From the NCBI RefSeq assembly GCF_014596945.1, contig NZ_JACVXB010000005.1, positions 62,001 through 126,000 of the forward strand: DNA of 64,000 bases. The letters run 5' to 3'. This DNA is from Aestuariibaculum sediminum (GTDB taxonomy: Bacteria; Bacteroidota; Bacteroidia; Flavobacteriales; Flavobacteriaceae). The translations under genes were made by a program, and so were the position numbers. Position 1 is the first letter of the stretch. Each line of letters opens with the position of its first letter. A model generated the notes under the pieces. The model was not told the origin of the DNA, ran no database searches, and worked only from the letters and a program-made list of their open reading frames with translations. Positions 1-8,710 of this stretch are shown piece after piece.

Positions 1-309
1 CAATATCTGAATTGGGCGTTCCTTCATACGCTTCGACCCTGTTAGTGTCACTTCTCGACCTTCCTGAATAGCAAAAAACGCTGTTAAAAATCGCATAGCG
101 GTACCCGCATGATGAATGTCGACAATAGCGTCGGTAGAAGCCAAAGCTTTCGTCATTAAATTACTGTCATCGGAATTGGAAATATTCTCCAATTCAAATT
201 GTGGATATAGCGCCTTTAAAAGTAATAAACGGTTTGATTCACTTTTTGAACCTGTTATTTGGACTGAACACTGTTTAGCGATTTCAGATTTTTGAAGTGT
301 GATGTGCAT
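1..309 (-). CDS. aroA: 3-phosphoshikimate 1-carboxyvinyltransferase (EPSP synthase), N-terminal part, cut by the window edge
   Basis: This is the sixth step of the shikimate pathway, joining PEP to shikimate-3-phosphate in the cytosol. The reading frame starts with ATG at 307-309 and runs open for 103 codons off the left edge. It shows the family landmarks in order: GSKSESNRLLLL (residues 20-31, with the substrate-binding Ser-Lys), HAGTAMRF (67-74, the NAGTAMR block with His for Asn) and TGSKRMKERPI (90-100). The catalytic C-terminal half is not in the window. It lies 34 bp downstream of mazG on the same strand and is probably the distal gene of the run that begins at rsgA, a plausible partner of the aromatic genes upstream. 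Confidence 0.93.
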   Translation of the reverse strand, partial: MHITLQKSEIAKQCSVQITGSKSESNRLLLLKALYPQFELENISNSDDSNLMTKALASTDAIVDIHHAGTAMRFLTAFFAIQEGREVTLTGSKRMKERPIQIL

Positions 310-343
310 AATAAGTTGGTCTGTAATTAACGAGGGCGCTAAT

Positions 344-670
344 TTACTTTAATTTTTCGTTATTATGATGTCTATCGTGGTCGCGTTTACCCTTCTTATC
401 CATTCTTTTATCGAATGCAGCCTGTAAATCGACTCCTGTTTGGTTAGCTAAGCACAAAACAACAAACAATACATCGGCTAATTCTTCACCTAAATCTTTG
501 TCTTTATCACTTTCTTTTTCACTTTGTTCTCCATAACGTCTGGCAATAATGCGCGCAACTTCACCTACTTCCTCTGTTAGTTGCGCCATATTTGTTAACT
601 CGTTAAAATAACGAACACCATGATTTTTTATCCACTCGTCTACCTCTTTCTGTGCGTTTTGAATATTCAT
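344..670 (-). CDS. MazG-family nucleotide pyrophosphohydrolase
   Basis: The 108-residue protein is a single-domain MazG-like NTP pyrophosphatase, a family that hydrolyses (d)NTPs to monophosphates for nucleotide-pool cleaning. The metal-binding pattern is visible: E34-x2-E37 in LTEEVGEVA and E63-x2-D66 in GEELADVLF, within the predicted four-helix fold. The length fits the short one-domain class rather than the two-domain E. coli MazG. The C-terminus is a charged Lys/His tail. Its start codon directly abuts the stop codon of the DUF3857 gene that follows it, so the two are co-transcribed. The exact nucleotide substrate cannot be read from sequence. Confidence 0.88.
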   Translation of the reverse strand: MNIQNAQKEVDEWIKNHGVRYFNELTNMAQLTEEVGEVARIIARRYGEQSEKESDKDKDLGEELADVLFVVLCLANQTGVDLQAAFDKRMDKKGKRDHDRHHNNEKLK

Positions 671-2686
671 TTATACTTTAGTTAAAACGATTTGCTCTGA
701 TTGTTTTTCAATAAGTTTGCTAAAATACGCTTTTAAATCGGCATAATATAATGGTGATATTATAGATTCATTCATTACATTATCTAAAACTATATGGATA
801 ATTTTTCCATCGCCACTAGTTTGAACAATAAATTTGAAACTTCCTAAATTTTCAGGTAATAACAAGTGAACAGATTCTGGAAGACTTTCTATTTTATACC
901 CTTCAGGAATTTTAATAGCTAACTTATATTGCTTGCTAGTAGGGTAACTAAAATCTACTGGGAATTCTCTTTTTTCGAGTTTGAAAGGATTCTCTTTTTG
1001 TTTTAAAAAGAATAACGGTGAAAAAAATATTTTATCGTTTATAATATCGGCTTGACTTTCCAAAGTAAACTTAAATGTTTCGGATACAGGTTTAGAAATA
1101 TTCTTTGCATTGGTCACTTTAAAATCTGAAATTTCAATATTTTTAAATCTATTAGAGAGGCTTTCTAGGTAGGTCTCCTGATCTGATTCGAAGTAATGAT
1201 TTCTATAATCCATGGCTAAGTAATTACTTCTCATAAACCTTATGTTTCCATTTAATTCACCTGTACTAGATAAATCTGCCAACAACGAAACATTACTTTT
1301 CGATTTTTGCTTCGTATATAAATCTACCGTGGTCGAACTTTTATTTTCTCTTACTAATCGCCCTACCCAGTTTAATGCCCTAATAGGTAAAACATTTGGT
1401 AAGCCATTGGGAGATGTCGCATCTAATAACACCAGTCCGTCTTGAATTTCGATGGCCGCAATAACATAATTATAGCCATTAAGTGTTGGAAACATAGGAA
1501 CACCATTATCTCTGGTACTTAGCAATACAGGGTTAGCCTGTAAACCCGCATAGCGCAACATAGAAACCAACATTAAATTTATATCGGCCACGTTACCCTC
1601 TTGTTTTGCATAAGCCTTCTTAAGTCCTTCTTGGGTGTATTTCCCAATAAACTTATTCCACCTCATTCTAGACTTAACATATTGAAAGATTTTAGCAGAC
1701 TTAGCCTCTGGTTGCGTAACTCCAGCTAATAACGCATCAATATCATCTTTGTAAAAATTATTTTTTTTAAGTTCGTCGCCAAACGAAGGACTATCATAAA
1801 TAGTTTTAACCACATCTTCCCAGGTTGTTGCATAATATTTTATAGGCGCTTGAGGAAATTTAGTGTACGACAATTCATACAAAACTGCAGACCTGTAATT
1901 ATTAATATTATTTACGTGAGACTCATCTCTTAATGCCGGCACATTTTTAAAATTATAATTATTATAAATGCGCATATAATCTATTGTATTAGACTCAAAT
2001 GTAGTTGTTGAATTATAATTACTACTCGTTCTTACCTTATTGTTAAATGTAAATCTATCTGATTTTCTTGATATATCTGGCGCTAACGGCAAATAACCTT
2101 TTGATACCATTTTAAAATTAAAATACTCTGGAGTATCAAATCTGGCTTCTACTTTTTTAACAGGGATGTCATGCTGGAAATAAAAATCGTCTACCCTCCA
2201 ATAGAAAGGTGACATTACAGTATACTTATATTCAATCACACAACCTTCCTTTATGTTAGGCATGGTAAAGGACAACTGTTTTAAATACTTATGCTTTTCG
2301 GTTTCAAAGATGCCGTCTTTTTCTAGTTTTACATCTTCTACTTTTCCGTTATCCAAATTATAAGTATATGCCTTGAGCCCTTGTATTGATTCCTCATCAC
2401 TACCACTAACATTCAGGTCTATAATTTTAGTAGCATAATCGAACCCTTCTTTATTATAAATTTTTATACGTTCATGGATATCGGTTACCACATAAAAGAA
2501 ACCTTGGTTTTCTTCATACTCTACATGAGTATGCCGGTTTTTATACAAGAAGGCTGCGTTTGCCGTAGAATCTATATTACAAATTTGTTCTTTAAGTTCT
2601 TCTTTTGATACTTTTCCAAATTTGTAATCTTGTGAAAATCCAAAAAGGGAAACAGATAAAAAAAGAATAATAGCAGATAATTTCAT
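671..2686 (-). CDS. Exported DUF3857 / transglutaminase-like protein with degenerate active site
   Basis: This 671-residue protein has a signal peptide (MKLSAIILFLSVSLFGFSQ), an N-terminal DUF3857 beta domain and a central transglutaminase-like domain (about 325-430). The nucleophile region reads GNVADIN (364-370), with Val where catalytic Cys is expected, and the usual His position in GYNYVI (404-409) is Tyr. The third position, LLDATSP, is retained. It is therefore probably a non-enzymatic paralogue, perhaps a binding or scaffold protein in the periplasm or outer membrane. It is the downstream neighbour, after 7 bp, of an intact paralogue, suggesting duplication with specialisation. Function is unknown; these proteins are widespread in Bacteroidota. 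Confidence 0.85.
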   Translation of the reverse strand: MKLSAIILFLSVSLFGFSQDYKFGKVSKEELKEQICNIDSTANAAFLYKNRHTHVEYEENQGFFYVVTDIHERIKIYNKEGFDYATKIIDLNVSGSDEESIQGLKAYTYNLDNGKVEDVKLEKDGIFETEKHKYLKQLSFTMPNIKEGCVIEYKYTVMSPFYWRVDDFYFQHDIPVKKVEARFDTPEYFNFKMVSKGYLPLAPDISRKSDRFTFNNKVRTSSNYNSTTTFESNTIDYMRIYNNYNFKNVPALRDESHVNNINNYRSAVLYELSYTKFPQAPIKYYATTWEDVVKTIYDSPSFGDELKKNNFYKDDIDALLAGVTQPEAKSAKIFQYVKSRMRWNKFIGKYTQEGLKKAYAKQEGNVADINLMLVSMLRYAGLQANPVLLSTRDNGVPMFPTLNGYNYVIAAIEIQDGLVLLDATSPNGLPNVLPIRALNWVGRLVRENKSSTTVDLYTKQKSKSNVSLLADLSSTGELNGNIRFMRSNYLAMDYRNHYFESDQETYLESLSNRFKNIEISDFKVTNAKNISKPVSETFKFTLESQADIINDKIFFSPLFFLKQKENPFKLEKREFPVDFSYPTSKQYKLAIKIPEGYKIESLPESVHLLLPENLGSFKFIVQTSGDGKIIHIVLDNVMNESIISPLYYADLKAYFSKLIEKQSEQIVLTKV

Positions 2687-2693
2687 AAGGGGT

Positions 2694-4652
2694 TTATTGG
2701 TTTTTAGTTAGAGCTATTTTAGCATTATCATATTTAGAAACTTCTAAGAAGAATTCTCTAAAACTATCGTAATCTTCTTTAGGGTATTTGCCGTCTTTCA
2801 TCATAAATTTTCTTTTGTAAAGTACAGTATTATCACTTTGTACAACACAAGAAGCATGATAACTCCCAAATTTATTTTCAATGATTAATGGTTCAGGCAA
2901 AGCTTCAACCAAATAATCTTTTGGCAACTTGATTTCTACTTCATCTTCATCTATAAATCCACGTTTAAAAATAACAGGGTATTTTCTTTCTTTGTATTTA
3001 TCTGGCACGTACGAATTTCGATTTAAAGCATTTACAGGTAATAACATGATATTACCCGCTTTTTTTGTGTAATTGGGAACGAATAGATGTATCTTTTCAG
3101 TAAATACAACGTCATTTTTATTGTTATCGAATTCCATCTTATTAATGGTAATAGTATTCAAGTAGTCCCAATTCTCTTTATACTTTACATCAAGATCGCG
3201 CCGTTCTATTTTTTCGTACCAATACTTGTTGTTATACTGAATTCCTCTAGAAGCTATTGAAGCCTCAATATGAATTGAACCATCGTCGTTAATCACATAA
3301 CTTCCCTTAGTCTTCTGGCTGTTTTCTAATGTCTCATATTTTTTTGTGTGCTTTATCTTTCCGCCTTCCGGTGTAATAACTAAAACATCCCTGTCATCGG
3401 TAAAATCTCCTATAAATCCAAAAGGCACATCCTGACTGGTACATTCTAACCAGATATCATCCTGATTTTCCAATGATGGAATTAGTAAAAACGCATGATT
3501 ACCTTGCATAATAGCAAAATCCTTTTCTATATTTCTTCGAGGACTATCAGCATAAACTACGCAGTAATTAGAATTTACACCAACCGCCTGAAGTAATGCC
3601 ATAGTATAATTGGTTAAGCCTTTACAATCGCCATAACTTAATTCGTCTACTTTTGATGCATGAAAGGGTTTCCAGCCTCCAATGCCCACTTGCACACTAA
3701 TGTATCTTACTTTGTCCTGAACATATTGATAAATTTTTCTAGCTTTTTCAATAGCTGTGGTCTCATTCTCAACTAACGCTCTAACTTCTGCTATTGTACT
3801 CTCTGATAAGTCGGCCGTATCTAATAGTAAGTCGTTATACATCCATTTACCAAAGCCTTCCCAATTTTCAACTTCAGCATTAACACCTTCCAAACTAAAC
3901 TGCTTTGCGGCTATTAAAACCCTTGGAACCAATTCTACAAATGTTGGACAAAACTCTTCTGGTTTTACAGCTGGTATGTTTTTCACAATGTAACTTAAAA
4001 CACCCACATCTTCTTTTTTTTCCAGATCGATTCCACTGAGTCGCTTTTCCTTTTTTCTTATCTCAATATTTTCGGGGCTACTCACAGTGTAACTACTCCT
4101 TTCAACACTTAAATGATAATGATTAACTGGTAAAAATGAAGGAATAAATGCCGTATTACTGGTTCTATACTCTACGGTAAATTCTATAGTATATGGATAG
4201 TCTGAAGGACTGTAATTAAGATACTTTACTCTAGAATCTGAATATAAGGTTCCTCCAGGGACAGCACTAACGTCTAAAAAAGTTTTTTCTTTAATTTTTT
4301 TAATGATTACTCCAAATTTATTGTAAACAACAGCCTCCAAATGTTTAATTTTCACATTATCGTCGTAATGCACCATAGCATCCAGAGTTTTGTTTCCACT
4401 TTTATTAAGCACCGTAACAATTCGCTTTTGAGAGACAAGCATCTCGTCGACATCCTCAAGTATTATGCGTGTTTCATCATTTCGTACAACCGCGTTTGCT
4501 CCATCGGTTAATGCGTCGGGAATACTTTTACTGGTATATACTTTTTCCTGCGAAAATCCAGACGATGAACATAATAAAACCAAGTAAAAAAGGAATGTAT
4601 TTGTATAAATAAACTTATTCAATTCTCTATTTTTAATGTTTTGACTAGCCAC
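2694..4652 (-). CDS. Exported DUF3857 / transglutaminase-like protein, intact active site
   Basis: The protein has 652 residues with an N-terminal signal segment (hydrophobic core about 15-32, ending SSSGFSQ), DUF3857 (about 55-220) and a transglutaminase-like domain (about 300-410). The papain-like residues are visible: C343 in LSYGDCKGLT, H386 in QGNHAFLL and an acidic residue near E403/D408 in WLECTSQD. It is thus potentially an active cysteine peptidase or transferase acting outside the cytoplasm. The first Met has an unusually polar n-region (MASQNIKNRELNK), so a slightly later start is possible. It shares only moderate similarity with the degenerate paralogue downstream. Substrate unknown. 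Confidence 0.85.
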   Translation of the reverse strand: MASQNIKNRELNKFIYTNTFLFYLVLLCSSSGFSQEKVYTSKSIPDALTDGANAVVRNDETRIILEDVDEMLVSQKRIVTVLNKSGNKTLDAMVHYDDNVKIKHLEAVVYNKFGVIIKKIKEKTFLDVSAVPGGTLYSDSRVKYLNYSPSDYPYTIEFTVEYRTSNTAFIPSFLPVNHYHLSVERSSYTVSSPENIEIRKKEKRLSGIDLEKKEDVGVLSYIVKNIPAVKPEEFCPTFVELVPRVLIAAKQFSLEGVNAEVENWEGFGKWMYNDLLLDTADLSESTIAEVRALVENETTAIEKARKIYQYVQDKVRYISVQVGIGGWKPFHASKVDELSYGDCKGLTNYTMALLQAVGVNSNYCVVYADSPRRNIEKDFAIMQGNHAFLLIPSLENQDDIWLECTSQDVPFGFIGDFTDDRDVLVITPEGGKIKHTKKYETLENSQKTKGSYVINDDGSIHIEASIASRGIQYNNKYWYEKIERRDLDVKYKENWDYLNTITINKMEFDNNKNDVVFTEKIHLFVPNYTKKAGNIMLLPVNALNRNSYVPDKYKERKYPVIFKRGFIDEDEVEIKLPKDYLVEALPEPLIIENKFGSYHASCVVQSDNTVLYKRKFMMKDGKYPKEDYDSFREFFLEVSKYDNAKIALTKNQ

Positions 4653-4852
4653 ATTATATGCGGAAAGAATTAAGAAATTTTTATTAGAAGAGAATTAGCT
4701 AAGAGTAAGTTTAATTAAGTCTCTTAACATCAAAAATAAAAAAAATCTACAAAATTCCTAATTAAATTCATACAGGATTTGAGAGATTTAAAGAGACTTG
4801 TAGTTATTAACAACCACTATTTCAAAAGAATGTAGGAAGAAAAAAAATTTAA

Positions 4853-5305
4853 TTATAATTTATTTTTTGAATCTATAATGATTGTAACAGGTCCATCATT
4901 TACCAAAGACACTTGCATATCTGCTCCAAATTGTCCAGTTTGCACCTTTTTACCCAAATCAGATTCCAACTGATTAACAAAAGCTTCGTATAACGGTATG
5001 GCTACATCGGGTTTTGCTGCCTGAATATAACTTGGTCTATTTCCTTTTTTGGTAGCTGCGTGTAAAGTAAACTGACTCACGACAATCACCTCGCCGTCAG
5101 TATCTAATAGCGACTTATTCATCACCTGATTTTCATCACCAAAAATGCGAAGGTTTGCAATTTTTTTTGATAACCAGTTAATATCGTCTTGAGTATCTTC
5201 ATTTACAATACCTAATAAAACCAACATACCATAATCTATATGAGCTACTTTTTCGTTGGAAATACTAACACTTGCATTGGTAACCCGCTGTATTACTACT
5301 TTCAT
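4853..5305 (-). CDS. dtd: D-aminoacyl-tRNA deacylase
   Basis: The enzyme hydrolyses D-aminoacyl-tRNA (and Gly mischarged on tRNA-Ala), an aftercare step of translation quality control. The 150-residue length is that of the family. Both signature motifs are present: SQFTL (77-81) and NDGPVT (136-141, with the Gly-cisPro pair that excludes L-amino acids). The start MKVVIQRVTNASV matches the usual N-terminus. It sits 2 bp downstream of rsgA, so the pair is almost certainly co-transcribed. About 200 bp of AT-rich DNA without recognisable signals separates it from the next gene. Confidence 0.96.
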   Translation of the reverse strand: MKVVIQRVTNASVSISNEKVAHIDYGMLVLLGIVNEDTQDDINWLSKKIANLRIFGDENQVMNKSLLDTDGEVIVVSQFTLHAATKKGNRPSYIQAAKPDVAIPLYEAFVNQLESDLGKKVQTGQFGADMQVSLVNDGPVTIIIDSKNKL

Positions 5306-5307
5306 AT

Positions 5308-6258
5308 CTAATCCTGTTCGTAATTATCGGTTCGGTAATGTTCTTCGTCGCCTTCAACAATTTGCAAATAACTGCGGTATCTTGAAAAGGCTATTTCATC
5401 TTGGTCTAAAGCTGCTTTTACAGCACATTTAGGTTCTTTAATATGAAGACAATTATTAAACTTACAATCTTGTTTTAAATTAAAAATTTCAGGAAAATAA
5501 TCGCCTACCTCATATTTATCCATATCAACCACTCCAAAACCCTTAATTCCCGGGGTATCAATTATTTGCCCTCCAAAACTTAAATCAAACATTTCTGCAA
5601 ATGTGGTTGTATGCTGTCCTTGACTATGAAGCGTCGATATTTCCTTCGTTTTGATATTTAATCCTGGCTCTATGGCATTAACCAAAGTGGATTTCCCTAC
5701 ACCAGAATGTCCGGAAAACATACTCACTTTATCCTGCATTAAACCCTTTACTTTTTCTACGTTTTTACCTGTTTTTGCTGAAACTCCAATACATTCGTAA
5801 CCTATTTTTCGATATACGTGTGCCAAATACCTAACTTCATCTAAAGTTTCCTCATCATAGGTATCAATCTTGTTAAATAACAAAATCGTTTTAACTGAAT
5901 AAGCCTCGGCAGTCACTAAAAATCTATCGATAAAACTTGTTAAGGTTGGTGGATTGTTAATGGTAATCATTAAAAACACCTGATCGATATTAGAGGCGAT
6001 AATATGGGTTTGTTTAGACAGATTTACAGACTTTCTAACAATATAATTTTTTCGATCGTGAATGTTGTGAATTACCCCAGAAACCTGATTATTATTCGTT
6101 TCTAATTCAAAATCTACATAATCGCCAACAGCTATAGGATTGGTGCTTTTAATACCCTTAATTCGAAACTTACCTTTTATACGGCAATCGTAGGTTTCAC
6201 CACTATGGGTTTTTACCGTATACCAGCTTCCTGTAGATTTATAAACGAGTCCTGTCAT
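5308..6258 (-). CDS. rsgA: Small ribosomal subunit biogenesis GTPase RsgA
   Basis: This circularly permuted GTPase checks the late 30S subunit. An N-terminal OB fold (about 1-75) precedes the GTPase motifs in permuted order: G4 NKID (129-132), G5 SAKTG (160-164), G1 GHSGVGKST (183-191) and G3 DTPG (234-237). The C-terminal zinc knuckle is intact (C265, C270, H272, C278). At 316 residues it is full length. It is the first gene of a minus-strand run (rsgA, dtd, DUF3857 pair, mazG, aroA); its promoter should lie in the short divergent gap to the exported protein at 6347. Confidence 0.96.
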   Translation of the reverse strand: MTGLVYKSTGSWYTVKTHSGETYDCRIKGKFRIKGIKSTNPIAVGDYVDFELETNNNQVSGVIHNIHDRKNYIVRKSVNLSKQTHIIASNIDQVFLMITINNPPTLTSFIDRFLVTAEAYSVKTILLFNKIDTYDEETLDEVRYLAHVYRKIGYECIGVSAKTGKNVEKVKGLMQDKVSMFSGHSGVGKSTLVNAIEPGLNIKTKEISTLHSQGQHTTTFAEMFDLSFGGQIIDTPGIKGFGVVDMDKYEVGDYFPEIFNLKQDCKFNNCLHIKEPKCAVKAALDQDEIAFSRYRSYLQIVEGDEEHYRTDNYEQD

Positions 6259-6346
6259 ATTGGGTTCAAAAGTAATTGAAAAAAATTATTTTCTCAGTAA
6301 GAATATATTTATATTTAAATCTTTAAACCCTGTAACCATTAGTTTT

Positions 6347-6796
6347 ATGAAACTTATTTTATTTTTCGGGATGTTGGTGTTTCTAATCGCAAGCCAAACT
6401 TACGCCCAAACGGAGTATAAAGTAATTACCTCCGTAGAATCGATCGTGCCAAGCGGCTTAGGTCGCTCTCGCATAATTTCTGCTGTGGAAGATAAAAATT
6501 ATGAAGACTTCACAACGGAACAGACTGAAGATGATATAACAAGAAATAAATCTGACCGAGGCGATATTCGGGTTAAAGATTTTGAAGAAACAAAACTTTT
6601 AAACTTTTATAATATTGGAGGCATCCGTTTCCAAAACATTGCCGCAAACGACGCTGTAGTAAGCTCAAAAATTAATGCGATGATTAAAGAAGGCTGGGAA
6701 CTTGCCTTTGTTACCAGCGCAGTAGAAAGTGATAGCGGTAAAGATGATGGCCAAGGCATCTTCATAACCCGTTATATTTTTAAATTCAACAATTAA
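6347..6796 (+). CDS. Small exported protein of unknown function
   Basis: The open frame extends back to 6260, but the ATG at 6347 is preferred because it begins a clean signal peptide (MKLILFFGMLVFLIASQTYAQ) and frees a promoter region for rsgA. The mature part of about 128 residues is charged. Its C-terminal segment, INAMIKEGWELAFVTSA followed by FITRYIFKF, resembles the GWEL-x-x-V...Y-x-F pattern of DUF4177-like small proteins, but this is only a pattern-level resemblance. It is followed 26 bp later by a lipoprotein gene, and the two form a plus-strand cassette inside an otherwise minus-strand aromatic/translation cluster. No function can be assigned. Confidence 0.7.
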   Translation: MKLILFFGMLVFLIASQTYAQTEYKVITSVESIVPSGLGRSRIISAVEDKNYEDFTTEQTEDDITRNKSDRGDIRVKDFEETKLLNFYNIGGIRFQNIAANDAVVSSKINAMIKEGWELAFVTSAVESDSGKDDGQGIFITRYIFKFNN

Positions 6797-6822
6797 TACA
6801 TTTAACTAATTATAAATTCAAT

Positions 6823-7494
6823 ATGAAAAAGATTTTTTATTTATGCTCTTATTTTTTAGCAACTCTAATTGTGTCCTCCTGTTCGAGTGTAAAGGTTTTA
6901 AACTCATGGAAAGGCGATAATATTAATTCTATAAGAGATGAAAATGTTTTGGTTATTGCCAGAACCAATAATACTGCTGCCAGAATTGCTTTTGAAAACG
7001 CTATAGTTGATGAATTATCGAAGCGTGGTATTAAAGCTGCTACGAGTTTTAATAAAACTCCTGAACTAAATCCTGATAAAAAAATAACCCAGGAAGACGA
7101 GAAAAAGATAAAATCGATTATCGAAGCAAATGGCTACGAAGGTGTTGTACTTACCATTATAAAGGACACGCAAGAATTAACTAAAACCGTAACCGATGGG
7201 GGCTACTACGCCGGAAGCACCTATTACGGGTATTACCCTAGATATTATCATGGCTTTTACGGATACTATTACCACCCCATGGCATATTCTACTCTTGGCA
7301 ATTATGTTCCTGAAACCTCAACCACTTACACTTCTAAAAATTACATCTTAGAAACGGTTATTTATAATTTAAGTGAACCTGAAGACAAACAACTTATAGG
7401 TGTTGTAACCTCGAAACTGGAAGATCCTGCTGATGCAGCATCAGCTTCAAACCAATATGTTAAGGCTATTGCTGAAAGTTTTGACAGCAAATAA
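6823..7494 (+). CDS. Lipoprotein of unknown function with Tyr/Gly-rich insert
   Basis: A lipoprotein signal peptide ends in the lipobox LIVSSC with Cys20. The following domain (about 25-125) begins SVKVLNSW and contains RIAFENAIVDELSKRGI and EGVVLTIIKDT, which looks like a DUF4136-type periplasmic fold; that resemblance is tentative. A Tyr/Gly-rich stretch (about 128-150, YYAGSTYYGYYPRYYHG) separates it from a C-terminal strand pattern, FETVIYNLS-like (YILETVIYNLSEPEDKQLIG). It is probably outer-membrane anchored. Transcription is closed by the strong palindrome at 7504-7546. Function unknown. Confidence 0.75.
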   Translation: MKKIFYLCSYFLATLIVSSCSSVKVLNSWKGDNINSIRDENVLVIARTNNTAARIAFENAIVDELSKRGIKAATSFNKTPELNPDKKITQEDEKKIKSIIEANGYEGVVLTIIKDTQELTKTVTDGGYYAGSTYYGYYPRYYHGFYGYYYHPMAYSTLGNYVPETSTTYTSKNYILETVIYNLSEPEDKQLIGVVTSKLEDPADAASASNQYVKAIAESFDSK

Positions 7495-7503
7495 GAATAT
7501 TTT

Positions 7504-7546
7504 AAAACTAAAAGAGGCTTGCTAATAGCAAGCCTCTTTTAGTTTT
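7504..7546. terminator. Bidirectional intrinsic terminator, 43-bp near-perfect palindrome
   Basis: The two arms of 21 bases are exact reverse complements around one central A (core AAAAGAGGCTTGCTA). Both strands end in a T-rich run (TTTTAGTTTT). It lies between the convergent lipoprotein gene and the DAHP synthase gene and overlaps the TAA stop of the latter, so it should terminate both. Confidence 0.93.
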
Positions 7547-8627
7547 ATCCATTAAGAATCTTTTCCTGATGATTAATAGATTCCTGATGTATCGCTTTAA
7601 ACATTTTTAGAACGAACTCTTCACTTAAACCGTGAGCTTCGCCTTCTAACACCATTTTCCCTAAAATCTCATTCCAACGTTTGGATTGTAATACCGCAAC
7701 GTTCTTTTGTTTCTTAAGCGTTCCTATACCATCGGCAACCTTCATACGTTTTCCTAACGCCTCGATAATTTGATTATCAATCACATCAATTTGTGCTCTT
7801 AAATTATCAAGAGATTTATTATATTCCGCTTCGGTATCGGTCTCTTTTCTAATTTTTAAATCTTTCATAATCTGTACCAACGTAGAAGGTGTTACTTGTT
7901 GAGCAGCATCACTCCAAGCGTTTTCAGGATCGTAATGTGTTTCAATCATTAACCCATCGAAATTTAAATCTAATGCCGCCTGAGACACGTCAAAAATCAT
8001 ATCGCGTTTTCCTGTAATATGCGACGGATCGTTAATTAATGGAATGTCTGGATATTTATTTTGAAAATCGATAGCCAATTGCCACTCCGGATTATTTCTA
8101 TATTTCGTTTTTTCGTAAGTTGAAAATCCTCGATGTATAGCACCAATGTTTTTAACACCTGCATTATAAATTCTTTCTATACCTCCTAACCATAAGGCTA
8201 AATCGGGATTCACTGGGTTTTTAATTAATACCGGTTTATCTGTACCTTCTAAAGCATCTGCTATTTCCTGCATGATAAACGGACTAACCGTAGAACGTGC
8301 TCCAATCCAAAGCAAGTCGATATCATGCTCTAAAGCCAATTTTACATGCGCTGCATTTGCTACCTCAGTACAAACTTTCATACCGGTTTCCTCTTTAACT
8401 TTTTGCAACCATTTTAAACCTAAGGCTCCTACTCCCTCAAACATACCTGGGCGTGTTCTAGGTTTCCAAATACCAGCTCTAAAATAGCTAACATCCGTAT
8501 CTTTTAGCTCGTGAGCTATTTTCAATACTTGCTCTTCTGTTTCTGCACTACATGGTCCTGCGATTACTAATGGATGATTTAAATTTAAATCATCTAACCA
8601 GGTTCTCATTTCTTTTTTGTTTTCCAT
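7545..8627 (-). CDS. Bifunctional 3-deoxy-7-phosphoheptulonate synthase / chorismate mutase
   Basis: The 360-residue protein joins an N-terminal type Ib (KDO8P-synthase-like) DAHP synthase (about 10-260) to a C-terminal AroQ-type chorismate mutase (about 270-355). The synthase shows VIAGPCSAE near the N-terminus, FRAGIWKPRTRPG and LIKNPVNP; the mutase shows LRAQIDVIDNQIIEALGKRM and VLQSKRWNEI. It therefore covers both the entry step and the chorismate branch to prephenate. The ATG at 8627 (MENKKEMRTW) is chosen; an upstream ATG at 8666 would translate through an AAATTCC tandem repeat. In this architecture the mutase domain often mediates prephenate feedback. It lies downstream of tyrA in the pheA operon. 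Confidence 0.95.
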   Translation of the reverse strand: MENKKEMRTWLDDLNLNHPLVIAGPCSAETEEQVLKIAHELKDTDVSYFRAGIWKPRTRPGMFEGVGALGLKWLQKVKEETGMKVCTEVANAAHVKLALEHDIDLLWIGARSTVSPFIMQEIADALEGTDKPVLIKNPVNPDLALWLGGIERIYNAGVKNIGAIHRGFSTYEKTKYRNNPEWQLAIDFQNKYPDIPLINDPSHITGKRDMIFDVSQAALDLNFDGLMIETHYDPENAWSDAAQQVTPSTLVQIMKDLKIRKETDTEAEYNKSLDNLRAQIDVIDNQIIEALGKRMKVADGIGTLKKQKNVAVLQSKRWNEILGKMVLEGEAHGLSEEFVLKMFKAIHQESINHQEKILNG

Positions 8628-8643
8628 AATCTTGTAAAAATTC

Positions 8644-8669
8644 AAATTCCAAATTCCAAATTCCAAATT
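8644..8669. repeat. AAATTCC short tandem repeat
   Basis: Three and a half copies of the 7-base unit AAATTCC lie in the tyrA to DAHP-synthase spacer. A further GGAATTT at 8678-8684 could pair with a unit as a small hairpin. Nothing else is apparent in this 83-bp gap. Confidence 0.8.
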
Positions 8670-8710
8670 AAGTCATTGGAATTTAGATTTTTAACTGTTG
8701 TTTATTGTGT

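Noticed and set aside
1242-1445. Plus-strand ORF opposite the first DUF3857 gene, and the many similar antisense ORFs across the window.
   Set aside because: They lie fully within well-supported genes on the other strand and show no protein-family features.
8628-8666. N-terminal extension of the DAHP synthase frame (MEFGIWNLNFYKI).
   Set aside because: It is a translation of the AAATTCC tandem repeat; the ATG at 8627 gives the usual family N-terminus.
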